A stretch of 64,000 bases of DNA from Camphora micrantha (GCA_003546025.1 QPKB01000008.1:3534001-3598000); one strand, 5' to 3'. Numbered from the stretch's first letter, positions 1 to 12,708 are shown. The notes: a model not told the origin generated them from the sequence alone. Made by a program: numbers and translations.

Positions 1-1480
1 TCTCCTAAAGAAAACAACTAGAAGCTCTAAACGAAACTAGAAGAGAACTAGAAGAAGAAGAGAAGTATGTGCAACTCTTGCACAAAGGTGTTGGGCGTGA
101 ATTCCAAGGATTGTGTCTATCCCAGCCCCTTTGTTACTTCTTTTATAGCATTAAGCAACCTCCTTCTCTTGTACTAATTGAAATAAAAGTCTTATTTCTA
201 CACAAAATAGTAACCTTACTATTACCACTATTAGAAGTCCAACTTCAAATAGAAATAGTAACTTCCTAATTCCTTCATCTTAGAGTTCTAGTAGGATTAG
301 TATCTTTTCAATAACTTGGGCTAGCATGGGGACCACTAGGGATTCCATAGAAAGCTGGCTCCAACTGGGACACGTGACCCCACATCTCATGTGTAATCCG
401 GGCCCACAGTTAATTGCAAATAACACCACTATATAAATGCAATTGCACTCCAATCTTAGGAATAAATTACAATGAAGACCCTAAACTTCCTGATTACCAC
501 AATTAAGCCCCTCTATCAATATCCATGGATTAACTGGACTAATACTGTTCTACCAATTTAAATCCACATCTTATTAACCTTGAGCCCCAATTAATCACAG
601 TGATCATCAGTATCATCCAATTAATTCTTAATCGAGATGGGTGCGCACTTACTAATGATAAATCCATTAATTGGCACAAGGGGATAATATAGATAGATTC
701 CTTTTTGACCATTGGATATTCCCACAATCCTACAACCACGTACCCAAGACACTGAGGTGTTGACCTACAGTTGGCCTCACTCATTGGTGACTCAAAGCAA
801 ATGAATAGACAGAAACTTGAGTTCATCAATGTCTCAGGATTGAGAGCCTATTGCTAGGGAATTATGAGAGCAAACCTTAAACTCGAGACAGTATTTCATA
901 AGGTGCTTCTCATGGTCCTTCAATACATCCAATGTACCAGCACCGTGATCCAGAATCTTACATTCTGATGATCGAGACAAATCACACTATCTTATAGTGA
1001 TCAAAGCGCTGCAACCTTATCAGATGAGATGCCCAGTCTCATCACCGATTATGAAGATGTTTAAGTATAAGATTTGTGACAAATGTCTCCCGTGTGTGGA
1101 TCTCATCCATACAAATATATCACATCTAATATATTAATGGGACCCGGTTCATCTCATGAACCATTTATGTCATATGTATTGGTCACGTGCATTAAGTAGT
1201 AAAACACCATTCATCTCATGAAAGGAAAGCATGATATTATTGATAAATAAAAAAATTAATCAATTTATTACATCATCTGATGGATTGAGTCCATACAATT
1301 TAACAATAACCATGATTTCAACTTATTCTTTTCTATCTTCTTGGCAGAATGCATTAACATCAAACCATGATTTTTTTTCTCCTTGGTAGAACACCTGAGT
1401 TGGACGTTAGTTGTATGTTGCAGCTAACTTCAATAGCACGAGCTCCTCTTCCAGTCATCAGTCATCACCATTTTTTTTCT
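1..1480. other. Non-coding, retroelement-like DNA
   Basis: I see no credible gene here. A 96-residue open frame on the minus strand (539-829) resembles no family I recognise. The stretch has the look of LTR or untranslated retrotransposon DNA: no codon structure, with short repeated phrases such as 'catctcatgaa' near 1,150 and 1,210. I found no paired termini or target-site duplication, so the assignment is only an impression. Confidence 0.3.
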
Positions 1481-1486
1481 ATATAA

Positions 1487-1665
1487 AATGTAATCTCTAA
1501 GAAATCAAGATTCTTACCCGGCTGCTAAGGGTTCGAACCTAGACAGCCACCTTTCCTCACTCAAGGGTTGTCCTATTTCACCTGGAATCTACAATTCCCT
1601 CACTAAAGGGCTCGTGTCCCAACATCCCTAAGCTAAATACAAAAAAAAAAAAAAAAAGAAAAAAA
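1487..1665 (+). mobile_element. SINE-like remnant with A-tail
   Basis: The segment carries a sequence close to a tRNA-type box B (agggttcgaaccta, about 1,528-1,541) and ends in a long A tract (about 1,640-1,665), the layout of a tRNA-derived SINE. The box A side looks degenerate or truncated and I could not define a target-site duplication. Confidence 0.4.
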
Positions 1666-1820
1666 GATCCATGATAGTTACATAATCTCTTTTATTGATA
1701 TGTGCTAAATAATTGCACTTGATACAATTTTTTTTATTGATAAATCAATGAAAGAATTACATTGGTACCATTAGCAACTAGGAATTGCATCTTTGTTTTT
1801 CAGATGAACAAAAATTACAT

Positions 1821-2980
1821 TCAACCGCGTTTGAAAGATGGGACATGGGGTGATCTCATCTCGCGGAGCCTCCTTTCAGCACAAAGCTGTTTTGCAATCC
1901 TGTAATGAACAAGATAATCAGTGCCACAGTTAAGGAAAAAAAAATCTTATTAACCATGCATAAGCTGAGAGGGGTTAATATTCTCACTTCTTGAGAGCTT
2001 CCTCATTGGTTCCTTCATTTTCGACCGGTTCATAAATGCCTGTCTCCAAGTTAACTCTTGAAACTGGTTTCTTTAACAACCCTTCACCAATCTTCACAAG
2101 GTTCTCCATGTTTTCCTTGGTAGTGGCATGAACGGATGATTCTGTCTCTCTTATTGTATCGTCCTGACGGTTAATTAAATGGACCACAATTAGATCATGA
2201 TTTATGACACAGATGTATGTAAAAGTTGTAAAAGTTGTGAGCTTCCTCACGAAGTTACGCTGCTTCTTACCTCAATCCGGAAGTAGTTTGATTTCGAGTG
2301 AAGGGCTTGGAAGACCACTGAAATGTGGATGTCAACCATATCCGAACTTGCTTGGCTGAACACGTCTACTAATGGAGTGGAACCGCCGCTTAGCAACCAG
2401 CCCAAAATACCCCACTTGCTAGCACTAGTTGCAGTGTATTCCTTTCGTCTCTCAGGTGAGCCGGTCCCGATGGAGACAACTAGAAATCGGCGGTAGTCCA
2501 TGGGCTTAATTGGGAAGAAATCAGGGTTCTCTTTGAAAACCTCCTTTGTCACTTCTCCCATGGCAACTAATGCCTGAAACAATGGTTTACAGGATAAGTT
2601 ATTGAAAAATAATTGAGTAAATAAAGTTATGAAAGGTTAGGGCCTTTTCTAGACTACTTTTGGGACTAATTGTATATCGTTGAGGTTTTAAAATGCAGAA
2701 ATGGTTAGAAGCAACACCAGGAATAGACGTGATGTGTTTACCGGGTTAGTAACCGCTACACCGCCATCAATAAGGTTGAATTCCCTTACATTCTGTTCTG
2801 AGTCTTTGGTTTCGAAACAATGAGCAGGAAGGTATGTTGGGGCTGCGGATGTTCCGATGCAGATATCTGATAGTAGTGCATCCAGCGATGGAGTTGATTT
2901 TACCTACACACAGCAAAGAAGAATGGTACAGCATCAATAATACATGCCTAAATGTAAATTGAAAACCATATATATTACAC

Positions 2981-3030
<50 letters not shown>

Positions 3031-4088
3031 CCTTTTATCTAGAATAAATGGATCATGATTTGCTATGAGAAATCAACTCTATCAACAGGCCACTAAACAT
3101 GATTGATATTTTCTAGTGACGCCCAAGCAAATCAAATGACAGTTTCATTCATAGAATTGTTCCTACCTAAAAGGATTGCACCTGATCATATGAGTTGAAC
3201 ATAAAGCTCAAAAATGATGAACAAAATCATTAAAAAGAAAATACTTTTTCTAAAAAAGGGAAGGTGAAAAAGGCTTTGGCAAAAAAAAAATAAAAAACAA
3301 AGAAGAAGGAAGGTGAAAGGATATAAGAAAAGAAGAGAGAGAAGATATGGAGGATATGTTTGCATGAAGACACTAAGAACCTTGTAGGTGGAGAAGATGA
3401 TTGGTTGAAGGCGCTTAATGTCATATGTCGGAATAACCACATTTGTCAAGGTTTGGTGCAACCTTGTCTTTCCAAGTTTTTCTCTGAGAAGTTCATGAAG
3501 ATACTTGCCACTATATCTGGGTCCAGCTATTGCTTTGAATATTTTTGTTAGGAAACCAAAAGGCCATCTGCAATTCAAAGATAAACGGGTTAGGGAATTG
3601 TTGCCGCTGCTGCTGCTCCTCTTCCTTCTACTACTTTTAAATACTAAAATATCTGTCAATACCTGCACTGTGGGAAAATCCTCGGGCAGTGATCATGGTA
3701 GAAAGCCTTGATATCCTCGGCGGTGAATAGCGGCCGATCATTTTCATTTGGTGCTGTTAACATGGCAGTCATAATACCACCTGTGTCTGTCCCTGTAATC
3801 ACATCGAAGTAGTCTGCAAGTCTCGCATCCTCACCATCCAACTCCTGTTTCAAAGCACACATTTTAAAAATTAAACTAAAAGAAACATTTGCATTTCATA
3901 AACATATGTGGGTTAGTTATGATTATTCGAAGAACTTGATATTTCACCTGAAGCAATGACTCAAGGAAGCTGAGGATGGTTGCAGGGATGATTCCTCTAA
4001 TTCCTCCTCCGTCGATGCTGAGGATGGTGACTAGGTCTCCAAAAGTTGGCGGTTGTATCTGATTAACTATTGATGGTGCGCGTTCCAT
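1821..4088 (-). CDS. Patatin-like acyl hydrolase with Asp in place of the catalytic Ser (7 exons)
   Basis: Exons on the minus strand: 4088-3948, 3844-3663, 3567-3381, 2903-2742, 2573-2271, 2163-1988, 1899-1821. All introns are GT-AG; the spliced length is 1,230 nt, giving 409 residues with no internal stop. Patatin-like proteins hydrolyse phospho- and galactolipid acyl esters with a Ser-Asp dyad. Seen here: the oxyanion-hole motif DGGGIRG in exon 1, and LIDGGVA with the dyad Asp in exon 4. In exon 2 the nucleophile elbow, usually GTSTGG, reads GTDTGG, so the nucleophile is lost. The DGG motif is followed by VTNP rather than the ANNP of the sister gene. Start chosen at MERAP, which aligns with the sister gene at 7,321. 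Exon sizes 1 to 6 equal those of the sister gene apart from its one-base insertion. The length fits plant patatin-like proteins (about 400 residues). Inference: an inactive or altered paralogue; expression is unknown. Confidence 0.9.
2987..3028. repeat. (GA)n microsatellite in intron 3 of the minus-strand patatin gene
   Basis: About 21 AG units. The paralogous intron 3 of the plus-strand gene carries a (CT)n tract in the same sense relative to transcription. Confidence 0.95.
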
Positions 4089-4471
4089 GATGAAGTGAGA
4101 AGAGATGGAGGAATTTTTTGGTTTTCTGATCCAAATTAGAAAGATATTGATGAGAGAGAGCCTGAACAATGAAAATAAAGAAGACCAAGTTTCTTTGAGT
4201 GGACGAAAGGCTGTTGAATGAATACAAATAGCTTTCAATTGAAGAAGGAAAGTACCGTGCTGCTGCATTCTTTAACAGCTTTTTGAAGGAAAATATCATC
4301 ACACGCTTCAAATCTGACCAATGTTAGACCTGCCTTCTCTGATTGATGAAAACAGACTGGCAATATCAACGGTGTATACTCATCTACGCAAGGCATGGTC
4401 AACACTTTCACGTCGCCATAACAGTAGAAACCATAGCTGCCACTTCTGATCATTTTGATAAAGATAAGCAT

Positions 4472-6315
4472 TCTGTAGTGTAAGAATGGTAGGTTAAGAC
4501 TATCTTGTGAGATAGGTAGACTTCTTTGAATCTAGGAAAACATCTTTGAATCTGGTTCTATGAATGGAATCAATGACGTAGCGATGATGACCGAGACTGA
4601 CAATAATCAATGATTTTAGGCAGTTTTAAGTGGTTAAAATAACATTTATCTTCATTTTGTTCCTCTCCAGATAATCAACGAATTATTTACCGAACACACG
4701 TGTGCCTGTTGGCCAGATTCTGTCCAAAGTTAGAACTTGTTGGGTGTGGACCTAGCAGAGTTATCCAATGTTGAAGGGGTCCACGCTGCCATTATACATA
4801 TCGAGTAAGAATGGTAGTTATTAATGGGGTAACTTGAGCATGCATGTGTTGGAAAGGTTGGTTGACCTAATATTCATGAGGTCTCAAACATCATTAACCA
4901 AGGTCATTGTGATTCTAACTTGCTAATGGGTACACTTAACCTAGTGCATTCAAGGAGAAGGTGTAATGATGACAATATTTTTTTTTATTTTTAATTTTTT
5001 GCTAATTTGCAGAATTGAGCTCAAAGAGCAGGGAAAGAAAACAAGCCAAAGAATGCCTAAAAAGACAGAACTAAAAACCAGCCAGCAAGAAAATAGAAAA
5101 GAAGAGAAAGCCAAAAAAAAAAATGGGTCAACCAAAAACACAAAATCACATATTACACATTGAAAGGAAGAGCTTATAGAGTGGGGCTTGGGAAGGAAAA
5201 CGATATTCTTCGCAATGAAATTGAAGAATAAGCAATGAAAGAGGAGCGGACCACATCTATAGAAAGTGATTTCCCATTGAAAATGTCTGCATTTCTTGAC
5301 CAAAAGCTGAAGATTACATTAAAGAAGATGAGAGAGGTCCTAATCCAACCTTAGCTTTCTTGCACGCATTCACAGAAAGGAAACACCATAGATAACTTGA
5401 GATACTTAACCTTTATTTTTCTTTTTATTTGCTTCTTGAGACTCATAAACAGTAAAACCCTAATTCTGTTTTTTTATTGTATTTCTTTCTCTTGTTACCT
5501 AGTTTTTATATTGAATTCATGAACTTACAAGATAGCTTATGAAACCATATTAACTTTGAGCCTCTTTGTATAATCAATACTGAATTCCTGGGATTTCTAA
5601 GGAATATATATCTTTCCATCAAAGAGGGTAAAAGTGAAAGATTACAGGCCAGGATCTACAATGGACATCAGAAAATCTCCCTTTCAATAGGAATAATTAC
5701 TCGCATTTCACCTAGTTAATTAAATATTCGGAATTTGAGGGTTCTTTCTCGATCTACATCTTTGACCCTTCACTTTTCACCTCCTTAATAATATACCATC
5801 AATAAAATATCCTTTACTAAGAGAGTTCAAAACAAGGTAATAACATGACAGGAGAAGAGTGATCGCTCTCTGTTTTTGACTTTCAATGCTGGTACCTCGT
5901 TTTTAATCTTTTTTGTTTCATTGACATATGCATGGGTCAAAGAAGTAAGCTTCTTGCTGCTTTCCTTGATCTTGGGAGAATGTCCTGGACTCCCAAACTA
6001 TACAAAACCTGGTGTTGCACGGAAAATTGCTTGAGGGACTTGTTGATTCCAGGAAATATGACTGTTGACCAGACCATTGAAGAACTTTGTAGCTTATATG
6101 TTGACAAATGAGTCATGCATTTTCTATCAAAACATTGAAAAGTAAATTGCAGTGAAAGGAATGAAAATACACAGTAAAGCTAGCACAGTGTTGTAGAGTT
6201 AAAATGGTGCAATCCACCAAAGGAATACTAGAATATCTTCTCATATATTCGTAAGATTGTCCGTTGGTCTTTTGTAATTGTTCCTTCTCTTTAATATAAC
6301 CCTTTGTTACTGATA

Positions 6316-6346
<31 letters not shown>

Positions 6347-7090
6347 TCTTCTTATCAAGAGCCTAAAAAACCAGTACTGTTAGAGAAAGGTAAACTCAAT
6401 TTCTACAGGGATTTCCTCAAATCAAAATATAAAATTCGAGAATAAGAGTAGAACATAGAAATTTTGTGTGTAAAACTATACGTGACGTATTACGCTTTGT
6501 AATTGCCTAATCTACATTGAGTTTGCTCATGGGCTGCGTTGAAGAACAGCCCTAGCTTCCTGACTGATCCAGTAATACCCAGGACTGGTAGGTAAACCCA
6601 ACTTTCACTGTTTTGCTTGCTAAAAATAATGTGTCGGCAAGTACATTCCCTTGTTGATGTGATTGAGGGTTGTAACACATTCTTCAGGGGTGAATTCCTT
6701 GAGAAATATGTAGTAAATATATGATGAATCACCTAGAAGAATATTAACTTTGTCTTTCACTTCCAAACCATTACCTAATTTACCAGGTCATTTCCTATTA
6801 ACTCTTTGTTCATCATAACTTGTTGGTTTATCCGATTCTTGATTTCACAATTATATGAAAGACTACCTAACTTCCTAGTTTATTCTTACCTACAATTCTC
6901 TCACTCAAAAAGTGACAGGCGTTCTGCCTGACCATTTCCATGGCTGCTAGCATCCGCGACTGTTTGACTCGTCCAACCGGCACATTTGAAAAGTCTCTAC
7001 TAGAATTTTAATAACTTTGATCAAATGAGGACTTGTTCGCTTGCGCGTTGTACATTGTATGTGCCAATGAAGGGTCAGAGTGGTTCCTTA
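4472..7090. other. Intergenic region between head-to-head patatin genes
   Basis: No coding region I can support. It contains a (TA)n run at about 6,318-6,343 and A/T-rich low-complexity sequence. Short open frames on both strands have no recognisable composition. It presumably holds the divergent promoters of both flanking genes. Confidence 0.6.
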
Positions 7091-7100
7091 TCCAACCAAC

Positions 7101-7110
7101 TATTATAAAT
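7101..7110 (+). promoter_or_regulatory. Possible TATA box of the plus-strand patatin-like gene
   Basis: TATTATAAAT lies about 210 bases before the ATG at 7,321, a plausible distance for a plant gene with a 150-190 base 5' leader. It is judged on motif and position only. Confidence 0.4.
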
Positions 7111-7320
7111 GCATAACTTGCATGAGATGAAGTGCATCATCCATTCTTGTTGAATTGTGAGTTCTCATCTAATACACAACTTCGCCTGAATACATTCTTT
7201 TATTTGATAAACACCTTACAGTTTTTCAATTGTGATTTCTCATCTCATAGAAACCCTCCTCTGCTTTTCATTTTTCATCCTCAAAACACTTTCCAAAGCT
7301 ACATCTCTTTTCATCTCCTC

Positions 7321-8118
7321 ATGGAACGTGCAGTATCTAATGTCAATCAGATCCAGCCCCCTACATTTGGAAACTTAATCACCATTCTCAGCATTGATGG
7401 TGGTGGAATCAGAGGAATCATTCCTGCAACCATTCTTAGCTATCTGGAGTCACAACTTCAGGTACAAGTTATCTGTCTACTTCTAGTACTAAATAACTTT
7501 AACTTTGAGTAACCAAGCTACCACAATATTTTTAGCGACCAAGCTTACCACAATGCGTAACAATTTTTGCATAAATCTGTTTTCTTAGTCTTAATTTCAA
7601 AGGATTTGAAATGTTTCATGGAACAGGAGTTGGATGGTGAGGATGCAAGACTGGCAGACTACTTCGATGTGATTGCTGGAACAAGCACCGGTGGCCTTGT
7701 GACTTCCATGTTAACTGCACCAAATGAAAGCAATCGTCCCCTCTTTTGCAGCAAAGGATATCAAGGAATTCTACCTTGAACATTGCCCCAAAATCTTCCC
7801 GCAGAGCAGGTAACAAGTCATAGTACTATAGATGAGTCTCCTAATGGTGATATTGATTTGTAACTGATGAATTTGTTGACTGACTTGTTTCTGCTTCTTG
7901 CCTTGATTTTGTTGCTGTTGTTAGAGGACCTTTTGCAACAACTGTGAAGTTTTTCAAAGCAATATCAGGACCCAAATACAATGGAAAATATCTACATGAA
8001 CTTGTAGAAAAGAAGCTCGGAAAAACAAAACTTCACGAGACATTGACGAATGTTGTTATTCCTACTTTCGATATCAAGCGACTCCAACCAACCATCTTCT
8101 CTTCCTATGAGGTATTTT

Positions 8119-8156
<38 letters not shown>

Positions 8157-9709
8157 GTTACGTTTTGTAGTGGGAATAAATGACTTTTTTGTCCTTAGGG
8201 ATCTCATACTAGACCATTATGTACAGGTCTCTTAATTTGTTTTGGAATTAGTATCGGTTTCCTCTAGGTGAGGGTGGTGTTTTGCCATGCCAACCAACCA
8301 AAAAATTTTTTTTTTGCGTTATTTGGAAATTTCAAATGCTTAACAAGGATACTATTGAAATCAACGTCCACTCTAGCTCTTAAGCGGTCATAATTGTGGT
8401 CGAGCCTGAACCCTTACCATAAAACCATTGTTGTGTCGTTTTCCATCACCAATTAATTTTGGGATAAGTGGTAGCTTAATGGGGTAACAGATACCGAATA
8501 ACCAAGAACATACTTTGTGGCATAAAACCCTATTTAGGTTCAGTAAAAGAATTCCCATTTTTCATGCTTTGAAATTAGACTGAGCTATTGACCAACACCA
8601 TTTTTCCACTGTGCAGGTAAAATCAAAACCATACTTGAATGCGCAACTATCTGATATTTGCATTGGCACATCTGCGGCTCCAACTTATCTTCCTGCCCAT
8701 CATTTCAAAACCATATACTCTGAGGTGAAAGAGAGGGAATTCGACCTCATCGATGGTGGCGTTGCTGCTAACAATCCGGTAAATAACTTAATCCATTTTA
8801 ATGACAGTTCTTAATAAATACAAGTAGTTTTCCTTAATAAAACTCCAAACCCTAATCCTAGCAGGAAAAAATTAAATCTAGAAGAAAGGCTTTCCATACT
8901 AGTCTAACATTTTACTAAATTCTCCAATGAAACATGGTTTCAGGCATTGGTTGCTATGGGTGAGGTGACTAAGGAGGTTTTCCGAGGAAACCCTGATTTC
9001 TTCCCAATCAAACCTATGGACTATGGTCGTTTTTTAGTCATCTCATTAGGGACTGGATCACCCAAGAAACATGAAAAGTATACTGCAAGTCACGCTAGCA
9101 AGTGGGGTGTTCTTGGTTGGTTGCTTAGCGATGGGTCCACACCATTAGTGGATGTCTTCACTCAAGCCAGTGCTGATATGGTTGATATCCACATCTCTGT
9201 GCTATTTCAAGCTCTTCACTCAGAATCTAACTACCTTCGGATTCAGGTAACACATCCAAATTCTTTGTAATTAACCGATGTAGCTTTAAACATCCATGTA
9301 TCTATTCTGACAAATTACTAATAATGCATATGAATTGAACTCCAGGACGATACATTAAGTGGCCATGTATCATCGGTTGACGTCGCTACCAAGGAAAACT
9401 TGGAGGATCTTGTGAAGGTCGGCGAAGGGTTATTGAAAAAACCAGTTTCAAGGGTAAACTTAGAAACTGGTGTCTTTGAACCACTTAAAAATGAAGGCAC
9501 CAATGAAGAAGTACTCAAAAGGTGAAATTATAAACCTGTACTGTGCTCTCATATTAAAATTTTATATTCTCAATTTGTGGTACTAATCATTTCTTTTACT
9601 TTGTTCTTGGTGTAGATTTGCTAAACAACTCTCAGATGAAAGGAAGCTTCGGGAGATGAGATCTCCGCACGTCAAAACTGATCATCTTATTAAGTTAAAT
9701 CATTACTAG
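7321..9709 (+). pseudogene. Patatin-like acyl hydrolase, frameshifted in exon 2 (7 exons)
   Basis: Exons: 7321-7461, 7627-7809, 7925-8111, 8617-8778, 8944-9246, 9346-9521, 9616-9709. All borders are GT-AG and exons 1-6 match the minus-strand sister in size, except exon 2, which is 183 instead of 182 nt. The extra base lies in the T run at 7,744-7,747 after ...NRPL; reading on gives a stop within about a dozen codons. Removing one T would restore the frame to 414 residues. Motifs kept: DGGGIRG, the complete nucleophile elbow GTSTGG (Ser present), and DGGVAANNP with the dyad Asp. Family role: lipid acyl hydrolase. The C-terminus (exon 7) is a little longer than in the sister. The shift could be a true recent mutation or a sequencing error in a homopolymer. 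Apart from that one base every exon is open, so inactivation, if real, is recent. Confidence 0.85.
8122..8154. repeat. (CT)n microsatellite in intron 3 of the plus-strand patatin-like gene
   Basis: About 16 CT units begin some 10 bases after the exon 3 donor. The tract is in the same intron and sense as the one in the inverted sister gene. Confidence 0.95.
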
Positions 9710-11480
9710 TTTTTTGCATAATAGCTAGCCAAGATAAGTCCTTGACTAGTGTTGTGATTGATTTACTTTTTTGTAAGGTACATTTATCAATGTAATTCAT
9801 TAAATTGTCCAATAAACACGGTTTAACCGCACCGAAAGAAACGGTTTTATTTGTTTCATTATCTGTTTAAGGAACCAAAACTAATGTCCATAGGTTTATC
9901 TCATTGAAATTGGAGCTGCTACAAGCCAAAACTACTAACCTAAGAATGTATTCTGCCTAAGGAGTACTTCGCTCCTTCAACCAAAAGTAGAAAAAAAAAA
10001 AAAGACCGTAACCCACACATTATTCTGTGCAATGTGAAACATTCTTTGATTACTTTTCCTGTACACGTACACTTTCATAAGTAGGTCTTCATGGATGGTT
10101 TGCAGATTTTGTATTCTCAATCATTAGCTGTACTCATAATTTTTGGGCAATCAGAATCATCCATTTGCTAAGAATTATGAAGGGTGGAGAAAGAACATGA
10201 TGGTTAAGTATGTCTAATGGATCCCACATCGTCAAGAGTCTGAGGTTATATATGTTCATGCCTGTGAGTCTAGGAAACCGTGTTTTGAAATTTAATGGAT
10301 TCCAAGAACACAATCTTGATGCCTGAACGATGATAACATCTACTGTGGGAAGGAGGAAGAAATAGTCCAGCTTTCTTCAAAGTCGCCTAGGGACAAAACA
10401 TTTAAAACCAACCCAAGTTGCCAAGATGTGTATTGATGGAAACGTTAACAGCCCACCAGTGTCTTGTACTGACGTACTACTTTTATTAATTATAAAAGCA
10501 AAATTAGGTGCAATGATTGAACCCATAATGGTTGGGGAACAGTTGATGCCTTCTATGGATGAAGCTACCACATGTTACTCTCACAAGCAAATTTATTTTC
10601 CATTGGCAAGTTACAAGCAGTGACTAGCCGACTAGGTAACTTAAAACCTTGAAAAAGATTATATATATACTTGATGAGTTGGTATTATGATGTGAATAAG
10701 ATTAGATCAGATTAGATTAGATTGATTGATGAGTTGGTAGTATGATGTGAATAAGATGTAGATAGATTTAGTAGGTAAAATATGATGTGATTAGGATAAA
10801 TTACATCAGATTTAAGATGAATTTGGTTATATTGGGGTGGCAAAACTCCACCCGCTTACCCAAGTCATTATTGACACTTCAAACCCAACCCACATAAAAG
10901 ATGAGTCCGTTATGGGTAAAGTTTGTTCATATACCTTCCATATAAAGGGCCATGTTGGGTAAATGAGATGAATAGTGTGTCAAATCAAATAGAAAAGGAT
11001 AATAGAAGGAAGGTTGACTATAAAAACACAAAATGACAAAAAGCTACTTTTAGTTGCACAAGTCAAAGTCGAAAAAAAAAAAAAAAAAAAAAAAAACCTC
11101 TTAAAAAGCAAAAAAAAGGCAAAAAATTATGCTTTTGCTCCCAATTCTCTCCACTTTTATTCTTTTGAATTTGACACTCCCTGCTATTTTATTCTACTCC
11201 ACCCTAAAAACAAATAGGGTTGATCCCATGTGAAATAGACCTTTCAGCACTAGGTCTATCAATGGGATGCATTGAAACGAGTAAAAAGCCCGGCCCAGCC
11301 CGGCCCAAGCCCAAAAATACATGGCTTTTAAAAAAATTTGAGCCCAGTGGGCTGGACTTAGACAATACATTTTAAAAACCGGCCAAAATGGGACTGGGAC
11401 TGGAAAGAAACAATCCAGCCCGTTCAAGCCCGACCTGCTGCAAAGTTATTTAATAATAATTATTTATATATTACAATGGT
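9710..11480. other. Intergenic, no gene seen
   Basis: Non-coding. It contains a degenerate short tandem repeat at about 10,670-10,800, in which the phrase gatgagttggta-tatgatgtgaataagat recurs, and an A tract near 11,071-11,096. The flanks of the 11.3-12.4 kb stretch hold repeated GGCCCGGCCC-type phrases typical of degenerate repeats. Confidence 0.6.
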
Positions 11481-11482
11481 AG

Positions 11483-11746
11483 AGATTAAATTCAATTAAG
11501 TATCATATTTTATCTCGAATGGCTCGTGATATTTTAGCTATTCCAGTTTCTACCGTTGCTTCAAAGTGAGCATTTAGCACCGGAGGGAGGGTACTTGACC
11601 CACGTAGGACTTCTTTGAAACCTAATATGGTAAAAGCATTAGTTTGTGCCCAAGATTGGTTTAGTCATGACTCAACTAGTGATGGTGATTTAGACAATGA
11701 TGGAAATGCACTAACTGATGTTTTAGACATATTAAAAGAAAAATAA
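11483..11746 (+). pseudogene. hAT transposase C-terminal dimerisation domain, remnant
   Basis: The frame reads RLNSIKYHILSRMARDILA, then IPVSTVASK, a TGA stop at 11,567-11,569, then AFSTGGRVLDPRRTSLKP and VKALVCAQDWF, ending at TAA 11,744-11,746. This is the conserved hAT-family C-terminal dimerisation block (ILS.MARDILAIPVSTVAS.SAFSTGGRVLD). The in-frame stop replaces the usual Glu-Ser before AF. The N-terminal zinc finger and catalytic core are absent from the surrounding DNA, so this is a dead fragment. Confidence 0.85.
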
Positions 11747-12674
11747 TTTATGTTGATTTCTTTTTTACATTAGTTGATCCATATAGGATATTCATTCTCA
11801 TTCATTTTATTGATTTTCTAATTTTCTACTTTCACCGGCCAAAAAAAAAAAAAGAATTTTTTAACCGTTCCTACATTACTTGACCAACATAGCCTATAGG
11901 ATATTCATTCATTTATATTTATTTTCTGATTTTCTAGTGTCACCGACAAAAAAAAAATAATAATAATAATAACTCCGCCATGTTGCTTGTTGCATTGCAT
12001 TGCCGGTCCCAAATCCGAAAAAAAGGAAAATTTAAAGTCTGGCTCACACCGGGTGTCTGGTGAGAGTAGGAATAATTAAAGAATGCTTTGCTTATGTCCA
12101 AGATTAGGCTAAGCTCAAGCCCGGCCATGTCTTAACCCGGGCCTGTACGAGACGGAATTTGATGTAGGCCCATTCAACTTTAGGGCCGGGATTGTACAAC
12201 ACCTGGCAGGCCCGTCCTACTTTCGGAACGGGATTGGACAACCCAAGCCCATGCCCGGCCCGGCCCATTAACAGGCCTATTCAGCAGATAAATAAGACCT
12301 GTTTTTTTATACCGTAGTAGCTAAATGAGCGGGTAGTAGTCATCGTATGAATACAGACCCAATTATGGGCCCGGCCTAGACCAATATATGTACTGCAAAA
12401 GGATAAACTTTTAGGCTCATGGTCTGAATTTAGGCCTTAATAGCAATCATAATAACTACACCAACTGGGCATATGCACAAGATTTGGCCCAGCTCAATCC
12501 ATTGATATTCCCTTTTATAGCCCTATTTATAACTCGAATTAACTGGGCTAACCCACACTTGTGGATTATGAGGTTCAAAATGAGTTAGGTTTAGTCGACC
12601 CGCGTGCGCTATGGGTCAATGTGAGTTGGATGGGTTTGACTCGGATTGGGTTTGGGTTGGGAAAAATCCAATCC

Positions 12675-12677
<3 letters not shown>

Positions 12678-12708
<31 letters not shown>

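Noticed and set aside
539..829. 96-residue minus-strand frame as a gene
   Set aside because: No recognisable motif, and it lies in retroelement-like non-coding DNA without promoter or splice support.
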